Assembly (NCBI GenBank): GCA_026225945.1
Contig: JAMJFZ010000199.1
Coordinates: forward strand, 65,822,501-65,886,500
Length of the DNA stretch: 64,000 bases
Direction of reading: 5' to 3'
DNA from: Cricetomys ansorgei
Taxonomy: Eukaryota; Chordata; Mammalia; Rodentia; Nesomyidae
A program made the translations under genes and the position numbers. This document shows positions 1 through 10,806 of this stretch, piece by piece; within the stretch, counting starts at the first letter, position 1, and each line of letters opens with the position of its first letter. Below the pieces are notes generated by a model. It was not told where the DNA came from. It ran no database searches and was given only the letters and a program-made list of their open reading frames with translations.

Positions 1-436
1 AAATAAAGCACTGATAAGCATAAAATACATAAATAAAAATAAAATAAAGCTGAGCACAAGAAAAATAAAGAATAAATTAGATTTGGTTAAAAAATACATA
101 AAAATAGACAAGACACTAGATATTCTGGGATCAGTGAAGCTAAAGACATAGATGAGTGAGTGAATGACAAACATTGAATTTCCTTTGGACCTGACAGAGT
201 TGTAAAATGATTACTTCTGTTGTGTCAAAAGCAACTTTTTTGAACTTTCATGTGGTGCTTGATACCAATGATAACATGCTACAACAAACAAATCGAAGCT
301 GTTGACACAAACACAGGGTGTTAATATGTGGATTAACCCTTTAAGTATCACGTAAGCATTCAGGGCAGGAGATGACTCGACTGTCTGACCTTGAGTCTAT
401 GCTGCCTTCTAAAATCATTATGATCTCAAAGTAGCT
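1..436. other. Unassigned AT-rich flank
   Basis: No gene or confidently named repeat. The first 110 bases are very A-rich with repeated AAATAAA-like runs, as in a LINE or SINE tail entering from outside the window, but no body of such an element is visible. The rest is ordinary non-coding sequence. Confidence 0.5.
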
Positions 437-630
437 TTGCCTATGAGTAAGAACATGTATGTGTCCCTCAACCACTCCCCCTCCCACTTATCACCTGATC
501 CTCTGGTCCTCCTTACCTCCAATTTACCCATAGAATCTATTCTACTTTTCATTCCCAGAGAAATCTATATGCCTTCCCAAATCCCTTTCTCTATATCTAA
601 CCTCTCTGGGTATACAGATTGTTATTGTTT

Positions 631-662
631 ATCATCATCATTATTATTACTATTATTATTCA
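631..662. repeat. Imperfect (ATT/ATC)n
   Basis: Short trinucleotide run, ATC units followed by ATT units, inside the antisense L1 3'UTR block. Confidence 0.7.
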
Positions 663-1622
663 TGGTTATTATTTACTTAATGGTAAATATCCAAATATGA
701 GTGATTACATACCGTATTTTTCTTACTGGGTCTGGGTTACCTCACTTAGGATCATTTTCTTCTAATTCTATACATTTTCCTGTAAATGTTATGATATCAT
801 TTTTTAACAGTTTAATAATATTTCATCGTGGAAATATACCACATTATTTTTTACTCATTCATCTTTTGAGGGACATTTAGTTTACTTCCAATAGCTGGCT
901 ATTATAAATAGAGCAGCAATAGACATGAGCAAATGTCCTTGTAGTAGGATGAAGCATAATTTGGGAGTATTTCTCATGAGTGGTATACTGGATCTTGAGG
1001 TTTATCAATTCTTATTTTGCTGAGGAACTGCTACATTGATTTTCATAGTGACAGTACAAGTTTACACTCTGCCAGCAATGGATGAGTGTTCCCTTTATTC
1101 CATGCTGCTTTGTTTGAGTTATGATGTTCTTTGATTTACAGAAGATTATTAGTTTCCCATTTATGGTTTATCTTCATGTCTTCACTAATGCTGCTCTGTT
1201 CAGAAAGTCTTCTCCTGTGTCAATGAGTTCAAGGGTATTCCCCACATTTTCTTCCATCTAGTTCAGTGTGTCTGGTTTTATATTAAGCTCCTTGATCCAT
1301 TTGGAATTGAGTTTTGTATAGGGTGATAAGTTGGATCTATTTTCATTCTTCTATATGTAGTCATCTAGTTTCACCAACACCATTTGTTGAAGATGTCTTT
1401 TTCTAGTGTGTATTTCTGGCTTCTTTATTAAAAAATCAGGTGTTCATAGGTGTGTTGATTTATGTCTGAGTCTTTAATTCCATTCCATTCACCAATATGT
1501 CTTTTTTCTGTGCCAATGCCATGCTGTTTTTATTACCATTGCTTTGTAGTACAACTTAGAATCAGGAATGGTGATACCTCCAGCAGTTTCTTTTATTATT
1601 CTGGGCTGTTTAGTTATCCTGG

Positions 1623-1632
1623 TTTTTTTTTT

Positions 1633-1672
<40 letters not shown>
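1623..1672. repeat. (T)15(GT)n microsatellite
   Basis: Fifteen T followed by about 17 GT units, expanded inside the antisense L1. It produces spurious valine/cysteine open frames on the plus strand. Confidence 0.97.
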
Positions 1673-1675
<3 letters not shown>

Positions 1676-2344
1676 CCATATTATGCTGGATTTGACCTTT
1701 CAAAATATGTCCTGAATTATGTGGGAATTTTGATGGTGATTGTGTTGAATATATAGATTGCTTTCTGTAGGTCATTTATACTAGGCTAATTCATGAGCAT
1801 TAGAGATCTTTCCATCTTCTGATAGCATCTTCAATTTCTTTCTTCAATGATGAAGTTTTTATCATACAAGTCTTTTAATTGCTTGATTATAGGTATACCA
1901 AGATATTTTATACTGTTTGAGGATATTGTGAAAGTTGTTTTCCTGATTTCTTTCTCAGTTTGTCATTTGTATGTAAGAAGGCTACTCATTTTTGTGAGTT
2001 AATTTTGTATACAGCTACCCTGATAAAAGTGTATCAGGTGTATTTTATTAGTTTTGCATTTATGTTGATAAGAGAAATTGGTCTATAATTCTACTTCTTG
2101 GTTTGGTCTTTATATGGTTTGAGTGCCAGGATAACTGTGGCCTTACAGAATGAATTGGGCAATAATCCTTCTGTTCTTACTTTGTGGAATAATTTGAGGA
2201 ATATTGGCATTAATTCTTCCTTGAATGTATGGTAGAATTATGCAGTAAAACCATGTGACCCTGGGCTTTTTTTTTTGTTTTTGGAGAATTTAAAATGCCT
2301 TTTACTTTTACTAGAGTAAAACCAAATGATACTGTTTTTTTTTT

Positions 2345-3040
2345 TTAAAGATAATAACAAAATGACTCCTGATGATATTCTACTATACTCATAGCTCTGC
2401 ACCTTATTCAGCCATCATCAGAGAAGCTTCTTACTGTAACAGATGGGAAGAAATATAGAGACCCACAGGCATACACTGCACACATATACAAAGAGAGACT
2501 CTGGAACACTCAGCTCTAACTGGGATTTATCCATCAAATGCCTCCCTTCAGAGCTCAGGAAATGCTGTTAAAGAGGCAGAAAGACTGTAAGAGCCAAAAG
2601 TGAAGAGGATATGAGGAGACCAAAGACCTCTAAATCAAGTGAGTACAGCTCATAAGAATTTACAGAGACTGAAGCAGCAAGTGCAGAGCCTGCATGAGTT
2701 CTCTGCATATATATTATGGCTTTCAGTTGAGTGTTTTATGGAACTCCTGAGTGTGTGACTCAGTGTGTCTTTGATTATTGTGCCTTATCATGGGGATCTT
2801 TTCGTTCTGTTGCTTTGGCTTGTCCAACTTTGATAGGATGGTCTTTGTATTACTTTATTTTGTTGTGCTTTGTTGTTATATCTTAAAAGTCTTTGCTTTA
2901 TAAAGAGAATTATCTCTTTACAAAAAGAGATAGAAAGGGAGTGGGCAAGGGGTAAGAACTAGGAGGAGTAAAGGGAGGGAACTGTAATTAGAATATATTA
3001 TATGGGAAAAGAATATATTTTCAATATAATAGAAAAAAAT
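2345..3040 (+). mobile_element. Rodent L1 3'UTR, sense
   Basis: Matches, block by block, the later part of the L1 3'UTR at 6575-9175: the CATCAGAGAAGCTTCTT block (about 2415), the GAGACTGAAGC...GCCTGCATGAG block (about 2665-2700), the TATATATTATGGCT block, and the A/G-rich end with GAGGAGTAAAGGGAGG followed by GAATATATTATATG. The roughly 850 bases seen between 8040 and 8890 in the other copy are absent here. No coding capacity. It sits head-to-head against the antisense ORF2 block, so the two are plausibly one twin-primed insertion. Confidence 0.8.
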
Positions 3041-3474
3041 ATGTATCTGTCAGCATCTCCTGCCACATCTCTTTTTAATGAAACTTTACATGAGGAGGTA
3101 TATGACCAAGTGAATGGAATGATATACAAGAGCAGACATAATATTTTTGAACATACTTGGAATTAAAACACAGAATTATTTGAATTGACATGATTTTTCT
3201 CTTAAAGTATCTCTAAATATGAATTAAGGTTAAAATAGATATAAAACATTTTATTGTTGCTTATTTTATTTATATATTTATAAATATATAAATATATATA
3301 AATATATAAATATTTATAATCAGTTAAAAAGGAAGAAAATACTAAAAATTGACATCAATTTTAATGGTTATCAGTGATAATTGATGTAATTTGTTTACTT
3401 ATGTAAGAAATGGTTAAGACATACTTATCATCGTTTGGAGGTACTTTTCAAGGATAGTAATCAAGGTGGACATT
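3041..3474. other. Unassigned AT-rich DNA
   Basis: No gene seen. Contains a TAAATATA-rich run at about 3265-3320 that is a simple low-complexity tract. Confidence 0.6.
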
Positions 3475-3815
3475 GGGTGCTGTGAAGATGGTGTGGTGTG
3501 TAAAGTGCTTACTGAATAAGTATGAGGATCTGAGTCTGGATTCTCCAAATCCACACATCGATTGATCTGGTAGTGTGTATCTCAGCACTTGACAAGATGA
3601 GAGGTAGACATGGGAGGACTCCCTGGAGGATTGTTATCCTAGCACACATAACAGCAAACAGTAAGAGGTCCTGCCTCAGCAAGGATGACAGTGAGGGTCA
3701 ATATCCATGGTTGTCTTTTTACCTCCACATGTACCGTGTGCCACATGTGCACCCACAGTCACATGCACATACATCATACAGTCACACACACTCATGCAAT
3801 ATTTGAAATAGAATA
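3475..3815 (+). mobile_element. B4 SINE
   Basis: Composite rodent SINE: a tRNA/ID-like head (GAAGATGGTGTGGTG...AAGTGCTTACTG...GATCTGAGTCTGGATTC), a B1-like middle (CTCAGCACTTGACAAGATGAG), then the ACCTCCACATGTACCGTGTGCC block and a CA/ACACATGCAC-type tail typical of B4. Highly diverged, non-coding. The short open frame across it is a by-product. Confidence 0.75.
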
Positions 3816-4640
3816 GAATAAGGAAAATATCAAAGGAAAATAAAAATAGATTTTGTGATTTGCATAAGTGTTCATAGTATGTTTACATATTTCTTTGTTG
3901 TCCTAAATTTATATACCCATACCATATTTATCCGATGCATGCCTCTGTAATCCCATGGGTTCCCTGGCATGTGTCTGACAGGTGTTCATCAACAACACCC
4001 TTTTTACTCAGTTATGATCATTTATTCAGACTCTAACACCACCTTCATTTTCATAATCTGAGACTCATCTTAGGTCTGCTGGCTCAACTTCATCCCATTG
4101 CTTTGACCTCCAGCCAAACATATTTTAGCCATGATGGTAGCAACCAGAATATCAGATTTACCAAGTGTGAACACTAATGGGTGAAGTCTCTTTCTTCACT
4201 CATCATTATCTCTATTATTTTGGAATCAGTGAATAGACCGAAGTCCCTAGAAAGCCTATCACAGAGTGAGAGAGGTGAAAAAGAGAACACTTTCTAGTGA
4301 GAGATGAGAGAAGATAATCTAATGGGTATTTTTTTCATTTTTTACTGCCTATGTCTGTGATAGAAGCAAATGCAATTTTTATGTAGTTATGAGAAGGAAA
4401 ATTGAAACAGGGATCATTTTGTAGCATTATCTCCCTGTACACTTGTTCGAACTTCCCTTTACAATTGCTGCTTACTACTCTGGGGTAATTGCATAGGTCA
4501 TTTGTGGAAAAGCATAATTATACCTTAAGGCAATGTTCCCTTATGCATTATTAAGTCATGAATTTTTTTTAAAGCAGATGGCAGTCGAATCAGAGAGTCA
4601 ATAGATCAGAAGGGACTGAAACAAGGCTAGGCTCAATGTC
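3816..4640. other. Unassigned sequence
   Basis: No gene or named repeat recognised. Mixed AT-rich sequence. 4300-4560 is low in repeats and could be unique DNA. Confidence 0.5.
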
Positions 4641-4692
4641 GTTTGTTGCTTTTGTTGTTGTCCTGCTGCTGCCGCTGCTGCTGTTGTTATTT
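4641..4692. repeat. (TTG/CTG)n trinucleotide tract
   Basis: GTTTGTTGCTTTTGTTGTTG leads into CTGCTGCTGCCGCTGCTGCTG and back to TTGTTAT, an imperfect triplet repeat. It is short and interrupted. Confidence 0.85.
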
Positions 4693-4714
4693 TCACTTCT
4701 TTCTGGAACAACTT

Positions 4715-4890
4715 TCATAAGCACACTCCATCCATTGTATTTAATTTCTGTCTGTGTCATAGTCTCTTTTATTCTGATTAGAGCCTCTTGAAATTAATAC
4801 AGGGTTTAATTCCTCTGTCTTCCTTAGCACCTAGCATTTTGTCAGACATGGAATCTATCATCAAGGTTTTCTGCTGAAATAATGTTAACG
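4715..4890 (+). mobile_element. L2 LINE 3' end
   Basis: Diverged but ordered match to the L2 3' end: a TTCTGTCTGTGTCATAG block, GAGCCTCTTGAAATT (consensus 'gctccttgagggca'), then CTTAGCACCTAGCATTTTG (consensus 'ccagtgcctagcacagtgcc'). Ancient and non-coding. Confidence 0.65.
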
Positions 4891-5494
4891 AAAAATGTCA
4901 AGAAAAAAAAAATATGAGTTGGACTTTGTATGACAGATGGCCTTGCATTAAAAGACAGCTTGAATAGTGAAGGTGATAGTATCAGAGGCTGCCTGGACCT
5001 CACTTTTCACACGAAGGAAAAAAGATAAAATAGAAACACCGGAATTGAAAAAAGTTAATCTGAATAATTTTGATTACTTCCAGAGTATCACTTAAACCCT
5101 GTGTATTTGTGGAGGCTCAGAAATGGAAATCAGTATTACCTACAGCAATGACATCAGCTTCTAATGAAGTCATCGTATGTGAAAGTGAGGAACTGTATGA
5201 CAGGTTCACAGAGGGACTTGATCACACTGTGAATGAGGGTAAGTAGCCACTGTACTCTTGAAATTCCACTTTTCTTTCTTCACACTGACTGTATCTCTTG
5301 TGTTGGTAGGGTAATCAATTATGATGTTCAAAACTGTGCTAGGTTCTGGAGTGTAGCATAATACAAGATATATTAAAATGAGAAGCCAGAAGTGTCACAA
5401 GCTTGTCTCAATACTACTCAGGATCCTTTGTCTCAGCCAACTTGTGAAAACAGATTTTTTTTCAGTTAACTTCTTGTTTTAATAGATTAATATA
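4891..5494. other. Unassigned sequence with an exon-like open frame
   Basis: No named repeat. The interval 5064-5243 is open in one frame for 60 codons and is bounded by possible acceptors (TTCCAG ending 5083, CTACAG ending 5145) and a strong donor (GAGG/GTAAGT at 5235-5244). An ATG at 5148 is in frame. I do not recognise the peptide and call no gene; see findings. Confidence 0.4.
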
Positions 5495-5630
5495 GTTTAT
5501 TTTAAGACGGAGATTTCTAACCATGTAGCACTGATTGGCCTGGAATTTACTATGTAGAACAGAGTGGCCTTGTGCCTCTGTCTCTCAAGTGCTGTAGTTA
5601 AACATGAGTGCTGTTGTTACTGGCCATTTT
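5495..5630 (-). mobile_element. B1 SINE, antisense, diverged
   Basis: Reverse complement of a 7SL-derived B1: TTTAAGACGGAGATTTCTAACC (consensus 'tttgagacagggtttctctg'), GCCTGGAATTTACTATGTAG, CCTCTGTCTCTCAAGTGCTG, and a final ACATGAGTGCTGTTGTTACT replacing the usual CpG-rich end. Mutated CpGs show it is old. Confidence 0.85.
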
Positions 5631-6351
<721 letters not shown>

Positions 6352-6574
6352 TATCTTTATAATCATTCTAAGGTGGTTTTTGTGTAAAAAAGAATGGAAG
6401 TTTTTTTTTCCCCTAGTTACATAGTGGTGAAAAAGGACTCTATCCACATTTCGTGATCTCTATATTTTCATTCTGTTTTTAGCAACTGAACTCCTGCATT
6501 GTCCTCTTCTGCTTCCATTTTACAATTAAATGGAGAGACAGTAATGGGAGTAAATATGGTCATAATACATTGTA

Positions 6575-9175
6575 TACATGAATGAAAATACACTTGCTCA
6601 TTTATGTACATTGCTGCTCTATTCATAATATCCAGCAATTGGAAGCAGCCTAAATATCCTTCAACAGATGAATAGACAATGAAAATGTCTATTTTTCATT
6701 TGCACAATGGAATATTACTTAGCTGTTAAAAAACAAAATTATTAAATTACAGGTAAATGGGTAGAGCTTAAAAATAATCCTCAGTGAGGTCACAAAGATA
6801 GGTCACAAACAGACAAATATAGTATGTATTCATTTATACATGGATGCCAGCTTTTAAGTCTTTGATAAGCAGGTATTCAATACCTACCCTCTGTGTTAGG
6901 TATAGAATAAGGGACTGGGAGTAGGAAAAGATCTCACAAAGAAGTGTAAATACAGTATCTAGTTATGGAGAAATGTGGGAATTGGAACAGGAGGATTAAA
7001 CAGAGGTGGGGGGAGGAGGTACGGGAGGTAACACATGGAAGGACAGCTAAAACTAAAGACCAACTGATGACTCATGTGGAAACCTACTATTGTATAAGCT
7101 TCTTAAAATGCATAAATATATAAAAGAAACCTAAATGGAATCACCAAATTACAGTGGAGACAAAACCACAACTAGACATTTTTCACAACCAAATGGAGTC
7201 TGCAATGCCATGTATGGGTTACTACGTCTAATTAAGTTGTTGACCAAAGTGGCCCCATGGAAGCCCCAAGACAACCCAGGCTATTTCCAAAGCTATTGGT
7301 TGCATCTAATTGATAGTAAGGTCCTGTGGCTGAAGACAACACATACATATTTCATTGAGCTTGAAATAGAGCTGGTGCCTACTTAGAGCCTTCAGCCCTA
7401 CTGACTAGTGATCATTGTACTGGAAGGTACATTGAATGCTACCAGTAGAGAAAGGTGAACACCCACCTAGCTACAAAATCTTTGATCTACACTGGTGACT
7501 GTCCTGCATGATACACTGTTGCAATTGTGGCACAAAATTGTGGGGGTGAACCAACACTATCTGATTGGATTTAAAGTCCACTCCACGAGAAGGAACCAAT
7601 GCCTGCTACTGCTTGGGTGGTCCAGAACTTGAGACTAGATAGGCCATGAAACTAGGAGAAAATCAAATACTCTATTATTGTTCTGCTAAGGACATAACAA
7701 TAAAATGACCCCTAAAGACATTTTCCTAGACTCAGATCCGGGTCTTGCTCAGCCTTTATCAGAGGAGCTTCTTTCTGCAGTCAATGGGAACAAATACAGA
7801 GACCCACAACTAGACAATGTGGAGAGACTCAGAGACCCTGGAGCACTTAGTCCTCAATGGATGTCTCTATAAAATCCCTTCCCTCGGGTCTAAGGAAACA
7901 CTATGAAAGAGGAGGCAAAAAAGATTTTAAGAGCCAGTGGGAATGGAAGACACCATGAAAACAAAGCTTTCTAGACACAACAGGGCTAACACATTATGAG
8001 CTCAGATACTGTGGCAACATGCACAAGGCCTGAACAGGTCTAAGCCATATTGGACTTAGAGGGGAAGTGGGCACGTGAGCAATGTTGCTGATAGCTACTG
8101 TGTGAGTTCAGCAAGAAAGACAAGGTGATATTTTCATAGATACAAACCATCCAGACCCTAGCAGAGGTAACTGCTTGTCATGGCAAGTGCCATCATGGAC
8201 CGTGGAAACCCACTCATCTGATCTCAGGTGCTTTATTGATAAAAAAACTCCTTGGGTGTTTTATTGATACAAAAATTCTACTCTTTCATCCATAGGTCTG
8301 TTTGCATAATGATAGAAACTTGTAGTTTAGTCTCATCCCATGATCCTTTAGCAGACAAACAATTCCATCTTTGTGGTGGGAGAGCTCAAGACCTAAGGGT
8401 AGTGTTCTCTCCTTATTGACTGAGACTGTGGAAGAGGGACAATAAGAATTTCTCTAAAGCAACTTTGCTCTTCAGAGCAAAGCTACTTGGACCACAATGG
8501 CTCTGCCAGAGAGCCATGAGCAGGTGCAGGTTATGAGGAAGCAAATATATGAATCACAGATTTATATCAAACCAACACTTGCAGAGAAAGCAGACTGCCA
8601 TGATTTAGGCAGCCTTTTCCCCAACAATGTACAAATCATTTTTTTTTAAAGTTACATGAACATAACTATAAAGAACTTCCCTAACAGAGCACAAACTCCC
8701 ATCACTAACCCAGAAGCTGTATCCAATTTGTAATGGCTTACAAAGAAAAAGTAGTTTCTTCAATAGAGTCTCATTGAATATATAATGTACGCTTAAAGGC
8801 AGGCCTCATTCCCGGCATTAAATGCCAACACAAAATAAACTCAATGGTGTTTTGAAGGGTATTTTTTTCTGTCAACCTTACAGGTTTTTGCTTATATATT
8901 ATAGTTTCTATATTTGTTTTTAATGGGATTTTTGAGTGTGAAAATGTGTGTGTCTCTGAGTCTCTATTTGGCTCTTTTTTTGTTTCCTTGTTTTGTCCTA
9001 TTCTGATTTGTTTGTTTTTTAGTTACCTGTTTGTTTTATAATGAGAAAGAAAAATAAAGGTAAGAATTTGGCTAGGTGTGGAGGTAGGGAAGATGTACAT
9101 GATATTAACTTAGGGGAAATCATGATCAGAATATGCTGTATGAAAAAAAGCTATTTCCAAAATAATTTAAACTTA
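6575..9175 (+). mobile_element. Rodent L1 (Lx-like): ORF2 tail and long 3'UTR, sense
   Basis: Starts in the ORF2 C-terminal region (TTGCTGCTCTATTCATAATA near 6611; CACAATGGAATATTACTTAG near 6703) and runs into a long 3'UTR: GACCAAAGTGGCCCCATGG (7241), TTGTGGCACAAAATTGTGGG (7526), TCAGAGGAGCTTCTTTCTGC (7759), CACTAACCCAGAAGCTGTAT (8704), CACAAAATAAACTCAATGG (8830), and the terminal polypurine/ATATGCTGTATG block near 9060-9150. The 83-codon frame at 7135-7386 lies in the 3'UTR and is not a gene. About 8085-8650 is not matched by anything I recall and may be a nested insertion or subfamily-specific sequence; it holds two perfect hairpins (see findings). Confidence 0.85.
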
Positions 9176-10782
9176 CATAAAAAGAAAGCACACAGTAATT
9201 ATGTTTAATATCTTCCATTTTCTTTGCTTAAACTCTGAAATCATCAGAAAACAATATACCAGTAAAGCAGATGTTAACTTCAATCTCATGTTTGTAAATC
9301 TTCTCTTTAACTCATGAATATTTCTCCATTTGGGCAGACATCCCTGGGGAAAGACTTCTTTAAGATAGAGGGAATACTTTCAGTGAGTAAAGCCTCCTTT
9401 TCCATTCCTCTAATCACATCTTAGACTGAATGTTTCCAGGGTTACTCTGTGAAGTCCTCTGTGGAACTAAAGTGTCTGCAAGTTTGGGACATAAAGATGG
9501 TTAATGGAGTTATGTTTACAATCTAGGCATATTCACTAAGATTTAGTCTCAGTACGATGTGCCTGCTACATGGATCATAAATAGGCTTCTGAAATGGAGC
9601 TGACAGAGAACAATACTTGTGCTACTTTAGTCCAGATATTTCTGGGGACTAAAGACTCCCTGTCTCTGCACAGGCCCCTTGGAAGCCATTCAATTGACTC
9701 TGATGCCTCCTTGACTATTAGGGACAATATTGTGTTTGGGCTCCCTTCTCTACAAAGAAGAAGGCATATTCTCTGTTCCTCTAGTCTCCCATGTCAGCAG
9801 GAATAAAGACAATATCTAAATTTGAATTCAAACATAGTCATTTCATAATTGTTGTTGTAAATAAAATATTTAGTTGATATTTTATTTCTGCAACTATAGA
9901 ATGGGTATTTTTTCTCTATCATATTTTATCTAAACCATATTTTATATGGTTTAGAAATTTCAACTTTGTTTTATTTGGAAATCTCTCTTTGGTCTTATTT
10001 CTAATGTGTGTCTGCAAACATCTTTTTGGTCTTTGAGTCATGGGAAACAAGTCCTGAATTCTTTTGAGAGTGAGCCTTGATAGTGTCTTTATGGTTGATG
10101 ATTTTTGACATTTTTTTAAAATTTTAATAATATTTTAATTATGTTTTGATAATTAGACACATATATAGAATTTATTTTTAAAATTAACTAATTTCAAACC
10201 TTTAAACTGCAAAGCATAATTCAAGAATGTGCATGCAATGTTCATTCCATGTATTAAGAGTAGCATTGTATACAACTTACACTGCCACAACCAGAAAATG
10301 ACAAGGCACTATGAAATGAGAAATTATAATTTTAAGGAGTCTTTGTAATTTTTGCCCATATTAGAACACTCTCTTTTCTTATTGCAGAAATCCCATCTTC
10401 TAGGCACATTCCTCAACAGTGACTCTCTTCATTAGTGTTTGGATAAATATACCATGAAACCACAGATGGGAGATCTTAAGGCAGAAACATTGTTAAGACT
10501 TAAGGCCTAAGTGAAACTGTGCTTGCCTTTTCTTCTATGCATTCTGTTAGTTTCTCTTCTAAAGAAGATATGACATTCATAGAGGTGTTCATCCCATGGC
10601 TGCTCCTGCCTTAAGAAAGTAGATAGGTTCTGTATTAAATTGCTGACCAAGTACATGTCCAGGACATGAATATAGAATCATGCTAGGAGAACAGGATCTG
10701 GAGAGAGGGAGTAAGGCTGACATTAAACTTATAGCCTAGGTTCTTGGAAAATCTATGGTCAAGCAAGTAGTGTGCATTTGTC
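9176..10782. other. Unassigned sequence
   Basis: No gene and no confidently named repeat. Contains a 12-bp perfect inverted repeat at 9929-9955 and very AT-rich sequence at 10110-10200. Confidence 0.5.
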
Positions 10783-10806
10783 TGTATGTTTGTGTGTGTG
10801 TGTGTG
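10783..10806. repeat. Short (TG)n
   Basis: GTATGTTTGTGTGTGTGTGT-type run followed by TGCATGTGATATGTAT; a small dinucleotide repeat. Confidence 0.85.

Larger units (their letters stand above)
455..2312 (-). mobile_element. Rodent L1 (Lx-like): end of ORF2 plus early 3'UTR, antisense
   Basis: Read on the minus strand, this is the last part of an L1 ORF2 running into the start of the 3'UTR. L1 ORF2 encodes the endonuclease/reverse transcriptase used for target-primed insertion. Typical ORF2 landmarks are seen in reverse complement near 840-930 (the 'small building blocks' of the C-terminal region with CTGCTCTATTTATAATAG) and near 1290-1320 (CAAAACTCAATTCCAAATGG). All frames are broken by stops, so it is dead. 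A T-run followed by a GT microsatellite (1623-1672) interrupts it. The element is 5'-truncated at about 2312, where it meets a sense-strand L1 3'UTR block, suggesting one 5'-inverted insertion. Subfamily is not determined. Confidence 0.85.

Noticed and set aside
7135..7386. 83-codon plus-strand frame
   Set aside because: It lies inside the L1 3'UTR, matching rodent L1 non-coding blocks.
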